Origin: Chromobacterium haemolyticum DSM 19808
GTDB taxonomy: Bacteria; Pseudomonadota; Gammaproteobacteria; Burkholderiales; Chromobacteriaceae
Direction of reading: 5' to 3'
NCBI RefSeq assembly: GCF_000711885.1
Contig: NZ_KL543996.1
Span: 1-43,536, forward strand
Length of the DNA stretch: 43,536 nucleotides
Positions 1 to 7,123 of this stretch are shown piece by piece (positions within the stretch are counted from its first letter, which is position 1; every line of letters starts with the position of its first letter). Made by a program: the position numbers and the translations under genes. The notes under the pieces were generated by a model. That model worked only from the letters and a program-made list of their open reading frames with translations, searched no databases and was not told the DNA's origin.

Positions 1-98
1 TCCAACCGCGGCCGCCCACCCCGGCGGGAACGCGGTGGTGGAGGAAGTAGTGGTTGCAATGACTTCCAGAGCTTCTGACTGACGACTTTCCGTTTCAT
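1..98 (-). CDS. IS5-family transposase, N-terminal fragment (cut by window edge)
   Basis: Reading leftward from an ATG at 98, the frame is open for 32 codons to the edge. It contains KLWKSLQPLLPPP followed by an Arg/Gly-rich GGRPRL stretch. This is the characteristic N-terminus of IS5-type DDE transposases, where a Trp-x-x-x-x-PLLPP helix precedes a GGRPR segment. The catalytic DDE core lies outside the window, so activity and length cannot be judged. A different minus-strand frame and two plus-strand frames are also open across this short stretch, but none gives a recognisable protein. I am fairly sure of the family and unsure of the subgroup. Confidence 0.68.
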   Translation of the reverse strand, partial: MKRKVVSQKLWKSLQPLLPPPPRSRRGGRPRL

Positions 99-151
99 CT
101 TCGCCAAATGCGGGCATACGCATCTGACATCAAGAGGTTTTGTTAGCGGGT
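1..151 (-). mobile_element. Right end of an IS5-type insertion sequence, entering the window from the left
   Basis: The minus strand opens a transposase reading frame at 98 that runs off the window. About 50 bases of non-coding sequence separate its start from the CRISPR array. The first array repeat keeps only its last 26 bases, and its first two bases (TT in every other repeat) are GG here, as expected if the element's end lies at about 150-153. The bases around the junction include CTAA, which fits the TA-centred or YTAR targets known for several IS5 groups. The terminal inverted repeat cannot be confirmed because the other end is outside the window. Confidence 0.6.
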
Positions 152-536
152 CTAAGCTGCCTATCCGGCAGTGAACAATTGATAAACAGGGTCACACTTA
201 ATTTGAGATTTCTAAGCTGCCTATCCGGCAGTGAACGTGGCCACCTCGCCGATCTGGAGGTTTCTCATTTTCTAAGCTGCCTATCCGGCAGTGAACTTTG
301 AACATAATTTATTATACGTTACGCTAACTTTCTAAGCTGCCTATCCGGCAGTGAACCCCTTGGTCTAACGATGGTCAGCGTTTTCTTGTTTCTAAGCTGC
401 CTATCCGGCAGTGAACCTTTTTTCCATGGCTCCGACGATGTCGTTTATTTTCTAAGCTGCCTATCCGGCAGTGAACAAATCCGCTTTTTCCTCTGTTGTT
501 TCTGGCATTTTCTAAGCTGCCTATCCGGCAGTGAAC
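149..536 (-). CRISPR. Type I-F CRISPR array, seven repeats and six 32-bp spacers
   Basis: Seven 28-bp repeats sit at exact 60-bp intervals (149, 209, 269, 329, 389, 449, 509), separated by six unique 32-bp spacers. Read on the minus strand each repeat starts GTTCACTGCC and ends GGCAGCTTAGAAA. It forms the small CTGCC/GGCAG hairpin that Cas6f (Csy4) recognises in type I-F systems. The repeat at 149-176 is the degenerate one (its last two bases are CC instead of AA). This puts the old end on the left and the leader on the right, between the array and cas1, so transcription is divergent from cas1. Spacers 237-268 and 477-508 begin with ATG in crRNA orientation, as if taken from gene starts. No spacer matches elsewhere in the window by eye. 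Confidence 0.97.
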
Positions 537-743
537 TAGAGTTTACACCGCCCCCTCGCCTTATGGCGTAGGCATCTTCGGTGATTTTTCCGGGTTTGAC
601 CCAAATTTTCAGATAAAGGCTAAGTGCTTGTTTTTACTGGGGCTGATGAGGGGCCTGAAAAAAAGGGTTTTACCGCGCTTCCTGTTCCTCCGTTCATGCT
701 CATGGCAAGATGCGTTATCGCGTCACATCCCATAGGTATGGTC
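537..743. promoter_or_regulatory. CRISPR leader and cas1 upstream region
   Basis: About 200 bases separate the newest repeat from cas1. The stretch is more AT-rich than the cas genes and carries A/T tracts (for example around 587-616 and 657-672), as type I-F leaders do. It should contain the leftward array promoter and the rightward cas1 promoter. I could not assign convincing -35/-10 pairs. The plus-strand frame is open upstream of cas1 here, but the extra residues do not resemble Cas1. Confidence 0.55.
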
Positions 744-1718
744 ATGTCCGATTTTTCCCCGTCCGATCTCAAGACCATTCTGCATTCCAAGCGCGCCAAT
801 CTTTACTATCTGCAGCACTGCCGCGTGCTGGTCAACGGCGGGCGGGTGGAGTACGTCACCGATGCCGGCAAGGCTTCGCTGTACTGGAATATCCCCATCG
901 CCAACACCACTTGCATCTTGCTAGGCACCGGCACTTCAGTGACGCAGGCTGCAATGCGGGAGCTGGCCAAGGCCGGGGTGATGGTGGGTTTTTGCGGCGG
1001 GGGCGGCACGCCCTTGTTCAGCACCAATGAGCTGGAGCAGGAGGCGGCGTGGTTCGCGCCGCAAAGCGAGTACCGGCCCACGGAATATCTGCAGTACTGG
1101 GTGCGCTTTTGGTTTGACGACGCGCAGCGGCTGGCCGCCGCCAAGGATGTGCAACTGGCGCGGCTGGGTTGCTTGCAGCGGCATTGGCTGGGCAGCCGCG
1201 CCTTGCGCGAGTCCGGTTTCGAGGTGGAGGCGGCCGGCTTGGAAGCCGCCTTGCAAGCCTCGCGCCAGGCGATTGCCCAGGCGCCGGACCACGCGCATTT
1301 GCTGACAGAGGAGGCGCGGCTGACCAAGCTGCTGTTCCGCTTGGCCGCGCAGGCCACCCGTTATGGCGATTTCAGCCGCGCCAAGCGCGGCGCCGGCACG
1401 GACCCGGCCAACGCCTTTCTGGATCACGGCAATTACTTGGCTTACGGCCTGGGCGCCACCGCGGCCTGGGTGCTGGGCTTGCCGCACGGCCTGGCGGTGC
1501 TGCACGGCAAGACCCGGCGCGGCGGGCTGGTGTTCGACGCGGCGGACCTGGTCAAGGACGCGCTGATCCTGCCGCAGGCCTTTATCTCCGCGATGCGCGG
1601 CGACGACGAGCAGACCTTCCGCCAGGCTTGTATCGAGGCGCTGACCCGCGGTGAGGCGCTGGACTTCATCATCGACACCTTGAAGGATATTGCCGAGCGG
1701 CGGGGGCGGGCGGCATGA
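744..1718 (+). CDS. cas1: Type I-F CRISPR integrase Cas1
   Basis: Cas1 is the DNA integrase that inserts new spacers at the leader end of the array; in type I-F it works in a complex with the Cas2-3 fusion. The product is 324 residues, usual for the subtype. It starts MSDFSPSDLKTILHSKRANL, the typical I-F N-terminus, and has the glycine-rich VGFCGGGGTPLF segment. The C-terminal helical domain keeps the metal-binding pattern: a Glu in TEEARLTK, a His in LDHGNY and in GLPHGLAVLHG, and an Asp pair near VFDAADLVKDA. Start: ATG at 744 has an AGG seven bases upstream and matches family length. ATG at 738 is a close alternative, and the frame's upstream extension is not Cas1-like. The stop overlaps the cas2-3 start (ATGA), so the two are translationally coupled. 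The gene appears intact. Confidence 0.97.
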   Translation: MSDFSPSDLKTILHSKRANLYYLQHCRVLVNGGRVEYVTDAGKASLYWNIPIANTTCILLGTGTSVTQAAMRELAKAGVMVGFCGGGGTPLFSTNELEQEAAWFAPQSEYRPTEYLQYWVRFWFDDAQRLAAAKDVQLARLGCLQRHWLGSRALRESGFEVEAAGLEAALQASRQAIAQAPDHAHLLTEEARLTKLLFRLAAQATRYGDFSRAKRGAGTDPANAFLDHGNYLAYGLGATAAWVLGLPHGLAVLHGKTRRGGLVFDAADLVKDALILPQAFISAMRGDDEQTFRQACIEALTRGEALDFIIDTLKDIAERRGRAA

Positions 1719-4700
1719 ATATCCTGCTGATTTCGCAATGCGACAAGAAAGCGCTGACGCGCAGCCGGCAGATTCTGGACCAGTTCGCCGAGCGCCGCGG
1801 CGACCGGGTCTGGCAAACGCCCATCACCCAGGCCGGGCTGGACACGCTGCGGCGCTTGCTGCGCCAGAGCGCGCGCAAGAACACCGCGGTGGCCTGCCAC
1901 TGGATACGAGGCCAGGACCATAGCGAGCTGCTGTGGATAGTCGGCGACGCCAGCCGCTTCAACGCCGACGGCGCCACGCCCACGCACAGTACCCGCCGCA
2001 ATGTGCTGCGCAGCGCGGACGAAAACGACTGGCACAGCGGGGAGGACATTCAACTGCTGGCCGGCCTGGCGGCTTTGCTGCATGACCTGGGCAAGGCCAG
2101 CCAGGCGTTTCAGGAGAGGCTGCGCGGCAAGCGGAGCGAGCGTAATCTCTACCGCCACGAGTGGGTGTCCTTGCGCTTGTTCCAGGCTTTTGTCGGCGAC
2201 GACGACGACGCAGGCTGGCTGGCGCGCTTGCGGCAGCCGACGGAGCGGGATCACGCCAGCTGGCTGGATCGTTTGCAGGCGGACGGCATGGGCGCGGCGT
2301 GCGAAACGCCGTTTGCCCGTTTGCCGCCGCTGGCCGCCGCGGTGGGTTGGCTGGTGTTGACGCATCACCGGCTGCCGCTGATGCCGGATTTCGCGCAGGG
2401 CAAGCAATGCCGCCTGGGCGGCAAGCTACAGGGCTTTCAAAGCCGCATGCTGTTGAATATTCCGGCACATATCGACGCGCGCTGGAATGAATGGCGGGAG
2501 GCGGAGGCCGAGCCGGCGCAGCTGGCGCCGTACTGGCGCTTCCCGCAGGGGCTGCCGGTGAACACGCCGGCCTGGAGCCGCCGCGCCGCGCGGCTGGCGG
2601 ACAAGCTGGCGGCGCGTTTGGCCGTGCGCGGCGAGACGCGTTGGCTGGACAATCTTTACGCGATGCATGTGGCGCGGTTGAGCCTGATGCTGGCGGATCA
2701 TCATTTTTCTAGCCTGGATTACGCCCAACTGCGGCACAAGCGCGGCCAGGCCGGCTATCCGCTATGGGCCAACACCCATGGCCGGTCCGGCGATTTCAAC
2801 CAGCCGCTGGACGAGCATTTGCTGGGCGTGGCGGAGCATAGCGCCTTGGTATGCCGCGCCTTGCCCGGTTTTGAGCGGGAGTTGCCGCGGCTGTTGCGGC
2901 GCAAGCGCTTGCAGCAACGCAGCGCCGACGGGCGCTTCCGCTGGCAGGACCGCGCCGCGGACCTGGCCGCGGGGATGCGGGCGCGGGCGGCGGAGCAGGG
3001 CGCTTTCATCGTCAATATGGCGTCCACCGGCTGCGGCAAGACGCTGGGCAATGCGCGGATCATGTATGCCTTGGCGGACCCGGCCTTGGGTTTGCGTTGC
3101 GCGTTTGCGCTGGGCTTGCGCGCGCTGACGCTGCAAACCGGCCAGGCTTTCCGCCAGCGGCTGGGCCTGAACGAGGATGATCTGGCCATCTGCGTGGGCG
3201 GCAGCGCCAACACCCAGTTGTTCGAGCACTATCAAGAGCAGGCGGAGGCCAGCGGCTCGGCGTCGCGCCAGGCCTTGTGGGACGAGGGCGGCGAGGTGCG
3301 TTACGAGGCCGGCGGCGAGCATCCCTTGCTGTCGCGCGCGCTGCGCGATCCGCAAACGGCCAAGTTGCTGCAGGCGCCGTTGCTGGTGTGCACCATAGAT
3401 CATCTGACGCCGGCGACGGAAAGCCAGCGCGGCGGGCGGCAGATCGCGCCCATGCTGAGGCTGATGAGCGGGGATTTGGTGCTGGATGAACCGGACGATT
3501 TCGACTTGGCGGACTTGCCGGCGCTGACCCGGCTGGCGCATTGGGCCGGCCTGTTGGGCAGCCGGCTGCTGCTGTCGTCGGCCACCTTGCCGCCAGCGCT
3601 GATCGAGGGCTTGTTCGAGGCCTATCTGGCCGGCCGTCGTCAGTTTCAGGCCAATCGCGGCCAGCCGGGGAGGCCGCTGGCGGTCTGCTGCGCCTGGGTG
3701 GATGAGAATGCCCTGGCGCAGCAAGACTGTGCCGATGTCGATGCTTTCCGCCAGAGGCAACGTCAGTTTGCCGGCCGGCGCGCCGATTGGCTGGTCACGC
3801 AGCCGGCGCGGCGCAACGCTGAACTATTGCCGCTGAGTTTTGGCCAGGGACAGGCGCCGGCGTTGCGTCGGGAGTTCGCCGCTCAGCTACAGCCGGCCAT
3901 CGAGCGTTTGCACCGGCTCAATCAGCAGCGGGATCCGCTCAGCGGTCAGGCGGTCAGCTTCGGCCTGGTGCGCATGGCCAATATCCAGCCTTTGTTCGAG
4001 GTGGCGCTGGCCCTGTACGCGCTGCCGTGGCCGGCGCATTGGCAGCTGCATTTATGCGTTTATCACTCGCAATACCCCTTGTTGCTGCGTTCCGCCATTG
4101 AGCGCCAGCTGGACCAGGCGCTGAATCGTTCCGATCCGCAAGCGGTGTTCACGCTGCCGGCCATTCGCCGCGAGCTGGACGCGGAGCCGGAGCGCGAGCA
4201 TGTGTTCATCGTGCTGGGTTCGCCGGTGACCGAGGTGGGACGGGATCATGATTACGATTGGGCGATTGTCGAGCCTTCGTCCATGCGTTCGCTGATTCAG
4301 CTGGCCGGGCGGCTGCGCCGCCACCGCCCGGAGCCTTGGGACAAGGTGAATGTGCTGATTGGCGAGCGCAATCTGCGCAGCGTGGAGCAGCCGGCGCAGC
4401 CGGCCTTCCGCTGGCCGGGTTTTGAGGATGAGGCGTTCCCCTTGGGCAGCCATCTGCTGAGCGAGTTGCTGGAGGAAGACGAGTACCGGCACCTGGACGC
4501 ACGGCCACGCATCGTGCAACCGGAGCCGTTGCAGGCGCAGCGGCGCTTGTCGCACCTGGAGCATGCGCGGCTGGCGCAGTTGATGTCGCCGGCGGGCCAG
4601 GCTAAAGCCGCCAGCAGCCGGCCGGGGCGAGAGGGGCCGGCCATCGCTCCGATGGGGGCCTATAGCTGTTGGCAACAGCCTCAGGCGCTGCTCAGCGGCG

Positions 4701-5059
4701 TGCTGGCACAGCAGCAGCCTTTCCGCGCTGGCGGCGAGCCGGAGGTGGATTTGCTGTTATTGCCCACCGAGGACGGGGACGATTACGCGCTGCACCGTGT
4801 GGAAAGCCGGCCGTGGCCGGAGCCGCCGCATTTCACGCCGGTGGAGGTCAGCTTGAACCAGCGAGTGCCGGAGGCGGCGTTGACGCAGCCGAATATCCGA
4901 CCCTGGGGCGTCAGCGATTATCCAACGGCTTTGGCCGAGCTGGCGGCGGAGCTGGGCATGGAACTGGAGACTTGCGCGCGGCGCTTTGGCGGGTTGAGCT
5001 TGCCGCAGTCGGACAATGGCTGGCGCTTCCATCCGGCACTGGGGTTTTGCAAGGCTTGA
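1715..5059 (+). CDS. cas3: Cas2-3 fusion: adaptation subunit plus CRISPR helicase-nuclease, type I-F
   Basis: In type I-F, Cas2 is fused to Cas3, so one 1114-residue protein takes part in spacer acquisition and degrades targets recruited by the Csy complex. Order: a Cas2 domain (about residues 1-95, starting MNILLISQCDKKALTRSR), an HD nuclease with LLHDLGKASQAF (His-Asp near 123) and a later YRHEW, then an SF2 helicase. The helicase shows a Walker A in STGCGKT near 440, a DEPD box near 590, SSATLP, and motifs V/VI in VTEVGRDHDYDW and QLAGRLRRHR. The C-terminal accessory domain runs to the end. All catalytic motifs are present. The start overlaps the cas1 stop. What is odd is the context: csy1, csy2, csy3 and cas6f, which normally follow directly, are absent. 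The next gene is an unrelated convergent ABC transporter. Confidence 0.96.
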   Translation: MNILLISQCDKKALTRSRQILDQFAERRGDRVWQTPITQAGLDTLRRLLRQSARKNTAVACHWIRGQDHSELLWIVGDASRFNADGATPTHSTRRNVLRSADENDWHSGEDIQLLAGLAALLHDLGKASQAFQERLRGKRSERNLYRHEWVSLRLFQAFVGDDDDAGWLARLRQPTERDHASWLDRLQADGMGAACETPFARLPPLAAAVGWLVLTHHRLPLMPDFAQGKQCRLGGKLQGFQSRMLLNIPAHIDARWNEWREAEAEPAQLAPYWRFPQGLPVNTPAWSRRAARLADKLAARLAVRGETRWLDNLYAMHVARLSLMLADHHFSSLDYAQLRHKRGQAGYPLWANTHGRSGDFNQPLDEHLLGVAEHSALVCRALPGFERELPRLLRRKRLQQRSADGRFRWQDRAADLAAGMRARAAEQGAFIVNMASTGCGKTLGNARIMYALADPALGLRCAFALGLRALTLQTGQAFRQRLGLNEDDLAICVGGSANTQLFEHYQEQAEASGSASRQALWDEGGEVRYEAGGEHPLLSRALRDPQTAKLLQAPLLVCTIDHLTPATESQRGGRQIAPMLRLMSGDLVLDEPDDFDLADLPALTRLAHWAGLLGSRLLLSSATLPPALIEGLFEAYLAGRRQFQANRGQPGRPLAVCCAWVDENALAQQDCADVDAFRQRQRQFAGRRADWLVTQPARRNAELLPLSFGQGQAPALRREFAAQLQPAIERLHRLNQQRDPLSGQAVSFGLVRMANIQPLFEVALALYALPWPAHWQLHLCVYHSQYPLLLRSAIERQLDQALNRSDPQAVFTLPAIRRELDAEPEREHVFIVLGSPVTEVGRDHDYDWAIVEPSSMRSLIQLAGRLRRHRPEPWDKVNVLIGERNLRSVEQPAQPAFRWPGFEDEAFPLGSHLLSELLEEDEYRHLDARPRIVQPEPLQAQRRLSHLEHARLAQLMSPAGQAKAASSRPGREGPAIAPMGAYSCWQQPQALLSGVLAQQQPFRAGGEPEVDLLLLPTEDGDDYALHRVESRPWPEPPHFTPVEVSLNQRVPEAALTQPNIRPWGVSDYPTALAELAAELGMELETCARRFGGLSLPQSDNGWRFHPALGFCKA

Positions 5060-5078
5060 GGCCGGGCTGGCCATGAAA

Positions 5079-5122
5079 ACGGCCGAGGCTGCGGCGTGGT
5101 ATCGCCGGCGGCCTCGGCCGTT
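5079..5122. terminator. Hairpin terminator between cas2-3 and the iron transporter operon
   Basis: AACGGCCGAGGC at 5079-5090 pairs with GCCTCGGCCGTT at 5111-5122, a perfect 12-bp GC-rich stem. On the minus strand it runs into a short T tract, so it looks best suited to ending the leftward iron operon. It may also stop cas2-3 transcripts, although the rightward side has no T run. Confidence 0.7.
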
Positions 5123-5144
5123 CGCAGTAGACATCTGACAGACT

Positions 5145-5292
5145 CTCAGAGCCTGTTCAAAATCTCGCGAGCAAGAGCGAGACAAGGCGGAAACAGCTGA
5201 GAAAGCGGAATGTACAAGTGGTACATGAGCATTTCGAAGCTGTTTTCAACGCCGTATCGCCGCAGCGCAGCAGATTATGAACAGGTTCTCAG
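5145..5292. repeat. Dispersed palindromic (MITE-like) element, copy A
   Basis: A 148-bp element with 19-bp imperfect terminal inverted repeats: the left end reads CTCAGAGCCTGTTC and the right end, reversed, CTGAGAACCTGTTC. An inner palindrome brings GAAACAGCTGAGAAAGC against AAGCTGTTTTC. A second copy lies at 38273-38413 with the same core (GCGAGCAAGAGCGAGACAAGG on the left, CGCAGCGCAGCAGAT on the right). It has no coding capacity. It fits the pattern of a non-autonomous transposable element or an extragenic palindrome family. Its right end overlaps the stop codon of the ATPase gene. Confidence 0.8.
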
Positions 5293-6062
5293 CGCAAACC
5301 GCTGTGCAGCCCGTCCACCAGCACATGCGCCACGCCCTGCGAGCAGCGCTCCACCCGGCCGCTGACGCCGTAGACGCGGCGCAGGCTTTGGCTGTCTATC
5401 ACCTCGTCCGGCGCGCCGTTGGCTTGCAGCGCGCCGTCCTTCAGCATCAGCACCCGGTCGCAGTGGCGCAGCGCCACGTTGAGGTCGTGCAGCACGATGA
5501 TGGTGACCATGCCGCGGCGGCGGGTTTCGCGGCGCAGCAGGTCCATCACGTGGAACTGGTAGTTGAGGTCCAGCGCCGACAGCGGTTCGTCCAGCAGCAG
5601 CACCGCCGGTTCGCGGATCAGCGCCTGGGCGATGCCCACCAGTTGGCGCTGTCCGCCGGACAACTGGTCCAGGTAGCGCAGCGCCAGTTGCTCGATGCCC
5701 AGCGATTGCAGCAGCGCGAACACTTGCTGGTCGTCATGACGGCGAGACAAACCGGCGGCGGTGGCCTGGCCGGCCACCATCAGCGATTCGAACACCGACA
5801 GATGCACGCTGGGCGGCAGGGTTTGCGGCAGGTAGGCCACTTCGCCGCGCTGGCGGCTGAGCGCGCGCTGGTCCAGGCGGACGTCGCCGCGGCTGTGCTG
5901 CAGGCCGGCCAAAGCGCGCAGCAAGGTGGATTTGCCGCTGCCGTTGGGGCCCAGCAAGGCCGTGATGTCGCCCGCCCGCAGACAGGGCACGTCCAGCGCG
6001 CGTATCACCTGGCGCTTGCCGTAGCTGACCGAGAGTTGATGGATGGACAGGGCGGAGCTCAT
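5289..6062 (-). CDS. Iron-siderophore ABC importer, ATP-binding subunit (FecE/FepC type)
   Basis: This is the ATPase that powers iron-complex import through the permease encoded just upstream, acting at the cytoplasmic face. The 257-residue product has Walker A GPNGSGKST (about 37-45), a Q-loop in YLPQTLP, the ABC signature LSGGQRQ, Walker B VLLLDEP and the switch His in VLHDLN. Length and motifs are normal for FecE/FepC/HmuV ATPases. The ATG at 6062 overlaps the permease stop (ATGA), so the long open frame further upstream is a shadow of the permease and binding-protein genes. The last codon pairs sit inside the terminal repeat of the dispersed element at 5145-5292, which supplies the TGA stop. 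The original C-terminus may therefore have been slightly different. Whether the substrate is a catecholate siderophore or another iron chelate is inferred only from the receptor gene. Confidence 0.93.
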   Translation of the reverse strand: MSSALSIHQLSVSYGKRQVIRALDVPCLRAGDITALLGPNGSGKSTLLRALAGLQHSRGDVRLDQRALSRQRGEVAYLPQTLPPSVHLSVFESLMVAGQATAAGLSRRHDDQQVFALLQSLGIEQLALRYLDQLSGGQRQLVGIAQALIREPAVLLLDEPLSALDLNYQFHVMDLLRRETRRRGMVTIIVLHDLNVALRHCDRVLMLKDGALQANGAPDEVIDSQSLRRVYGVSGRVERCSQGVAHVLVDGLHSGLR

Positions 6063-7123
6063 TGGCGGCCTCCGTTGCGCAGCACGATGGCGATGAAGAA
6101 GGGGATGCCCACCAGCGAGGTGACGATGCCCACCGGCACGATGACGCCGGGCACCAGGTTCTTGGTCACCACCGAGGCCATGGACAGGATGGCGGCGCCG
6201 GTCAGCGCGCTCACCGGCAGGTAGAAGCGGTGGTCCTCGCCCACCAGCCGGCGCGAGATATGCGGCGCGATCAGGCCGATGAAGCCTATGGTGCCGACGA
6301 AGGCCACCGCCAGCGCGGTGAGCAGGCTGGCGCGCAGCAGCGAGCTGAGGCGCAGCCGGCGCACATTGATGCCGAAGCTGGCGGCGCGGTCTTCGCCCAG
6401 CCGCAGCGCGGTCAGCCGCCAGGACTGGCTCAGCGACCAGGGGAGGATCAGCGCGAAAGCGCCGAACAGCAGGGCGATCTTGGGCCAGTCCGCGCGCGAC
6501 AGGCTGCCCATCAGCCAGAACACCAGGTCTTGCAGCGAGTCCGCGGTGGAGACGAATTGCAGCAGGGACACCAGGGCGTTGAAGCTGAAGAACAGCGCGA
6601 TGCCGAACAGCACCACGCCGCTGGTGGGCATATTGCTCCAGCGCGCCACCACGTCCAGCAAGAGCGCGGAACCGAGCGCGAACACGAAGGCGTTGACCGG
6701 AAGCATCCACGGGCCGGGGACGCCGGGGATGCTGACATCCAGCAGGATGGCCAGCGCTGCGCCAAAGGCGGCCGCGGGCTGCAGGCCCAGGGTGAACGGG
6801 TCCGCCAGCGGGTTGTGCAGCACGGTCTGCATCTCCGCGCCGGCGAGGCCCAGCGCCAGGCCGGCGGCGATGGCGATCAGCGCGTAGGGCAGGCGGATCT
6901 GCCAGACGATGACTTCCGTGGCGGGATCTGCGGCGGCGGGGTGCCACAGCGTCTGCCAGAATTCGGCCAGCGGCATGCCGCTGGCGCCGGTGGTGACGTC
7001 CAGCGTCAGCGAGACGGCGAGCAGGCTCAGCAGCACGGCCACCAGCAGCAGCCGGCGCAGCAGGGTGCGGCGGTAATCCGCCGCCACCGAGGCGGCGGAA
7101 AGCGTCATGGTTTCGCTGCTCAT
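6059..7123 (-). CDS. Iron-siderophore ABC importer, FecCD-type permease
   Basis: A 354-residue integral inner-membrane permease of the FecCD/BtuC family, which moves the iron chelate delivered by the binding protein into the cytoplasm. Hydrophobic segments run through the whole length, starting at about residue 27 (LLLVAVLLSLLAVSLTL). Family hallmarks include RLPYALIAIAAGLALGLAGAEMQ with the following HNPLADPFTLG, and the cytoplasmic coupling region in VGTIGFIGLIAPHISRRLVGEDHR. Start and stop both overlap neighbouring genes by ATGA, so binding protein, permease and ATPase are coupled. It forms a homodimer in known homologues. Nothing appears damaged. Confidence 0.94.
   Translation of the reverse strand: MSSETMTLSAASVAADYRRTLLRRLLLVAVLLSLLAVSLTLDVTTGASGMPLAEFWQTLWHPAAADPATEVIVWQIRLPYALIAIAAGLALGLAGAEMQTVLHNPLADPFTLGLQPAAAFGAALAILLDVSIPGVPGPWMLPVNAFVFALGSALLLDVVARWSNMPTSGVVLFGIALFFSFNALVSLLQFVSTADSLQDLVFWLMGSLSRADWPKIALLFGAFALILPWSLSQSWRLTALRLGEDRAASFGINVRRLRLSSLLRASLLTALAVAFVGTIGFIGLIAPHISRRLVGEDHRFYLPVSALTGAAILSMASVVTKNLVPGVIVPVGIVTSLVGIPFFIAIVLRNGGRQ

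Noticed and set aside
2-82. Plus-strand open frame at the left edge that might be the end of a gene
   Set aside because: The opposite strand encodes a recognisable transposase N-terminus; the plus-strand frames give no recognisable protein.
371-571. 66-residue open frame across the CRISPR array
   Set aside because: It consists of translated repeats (FLSCLSGSE units every 20 residues) and arises from the 60-base period of the array.
2762-3760. Long minus-strand frame opposite cas2-3
   Set aside because: Composition is Gln/Arg/Ala-rich with no motif; it lies within the helicase domain of an intact cas2-3.
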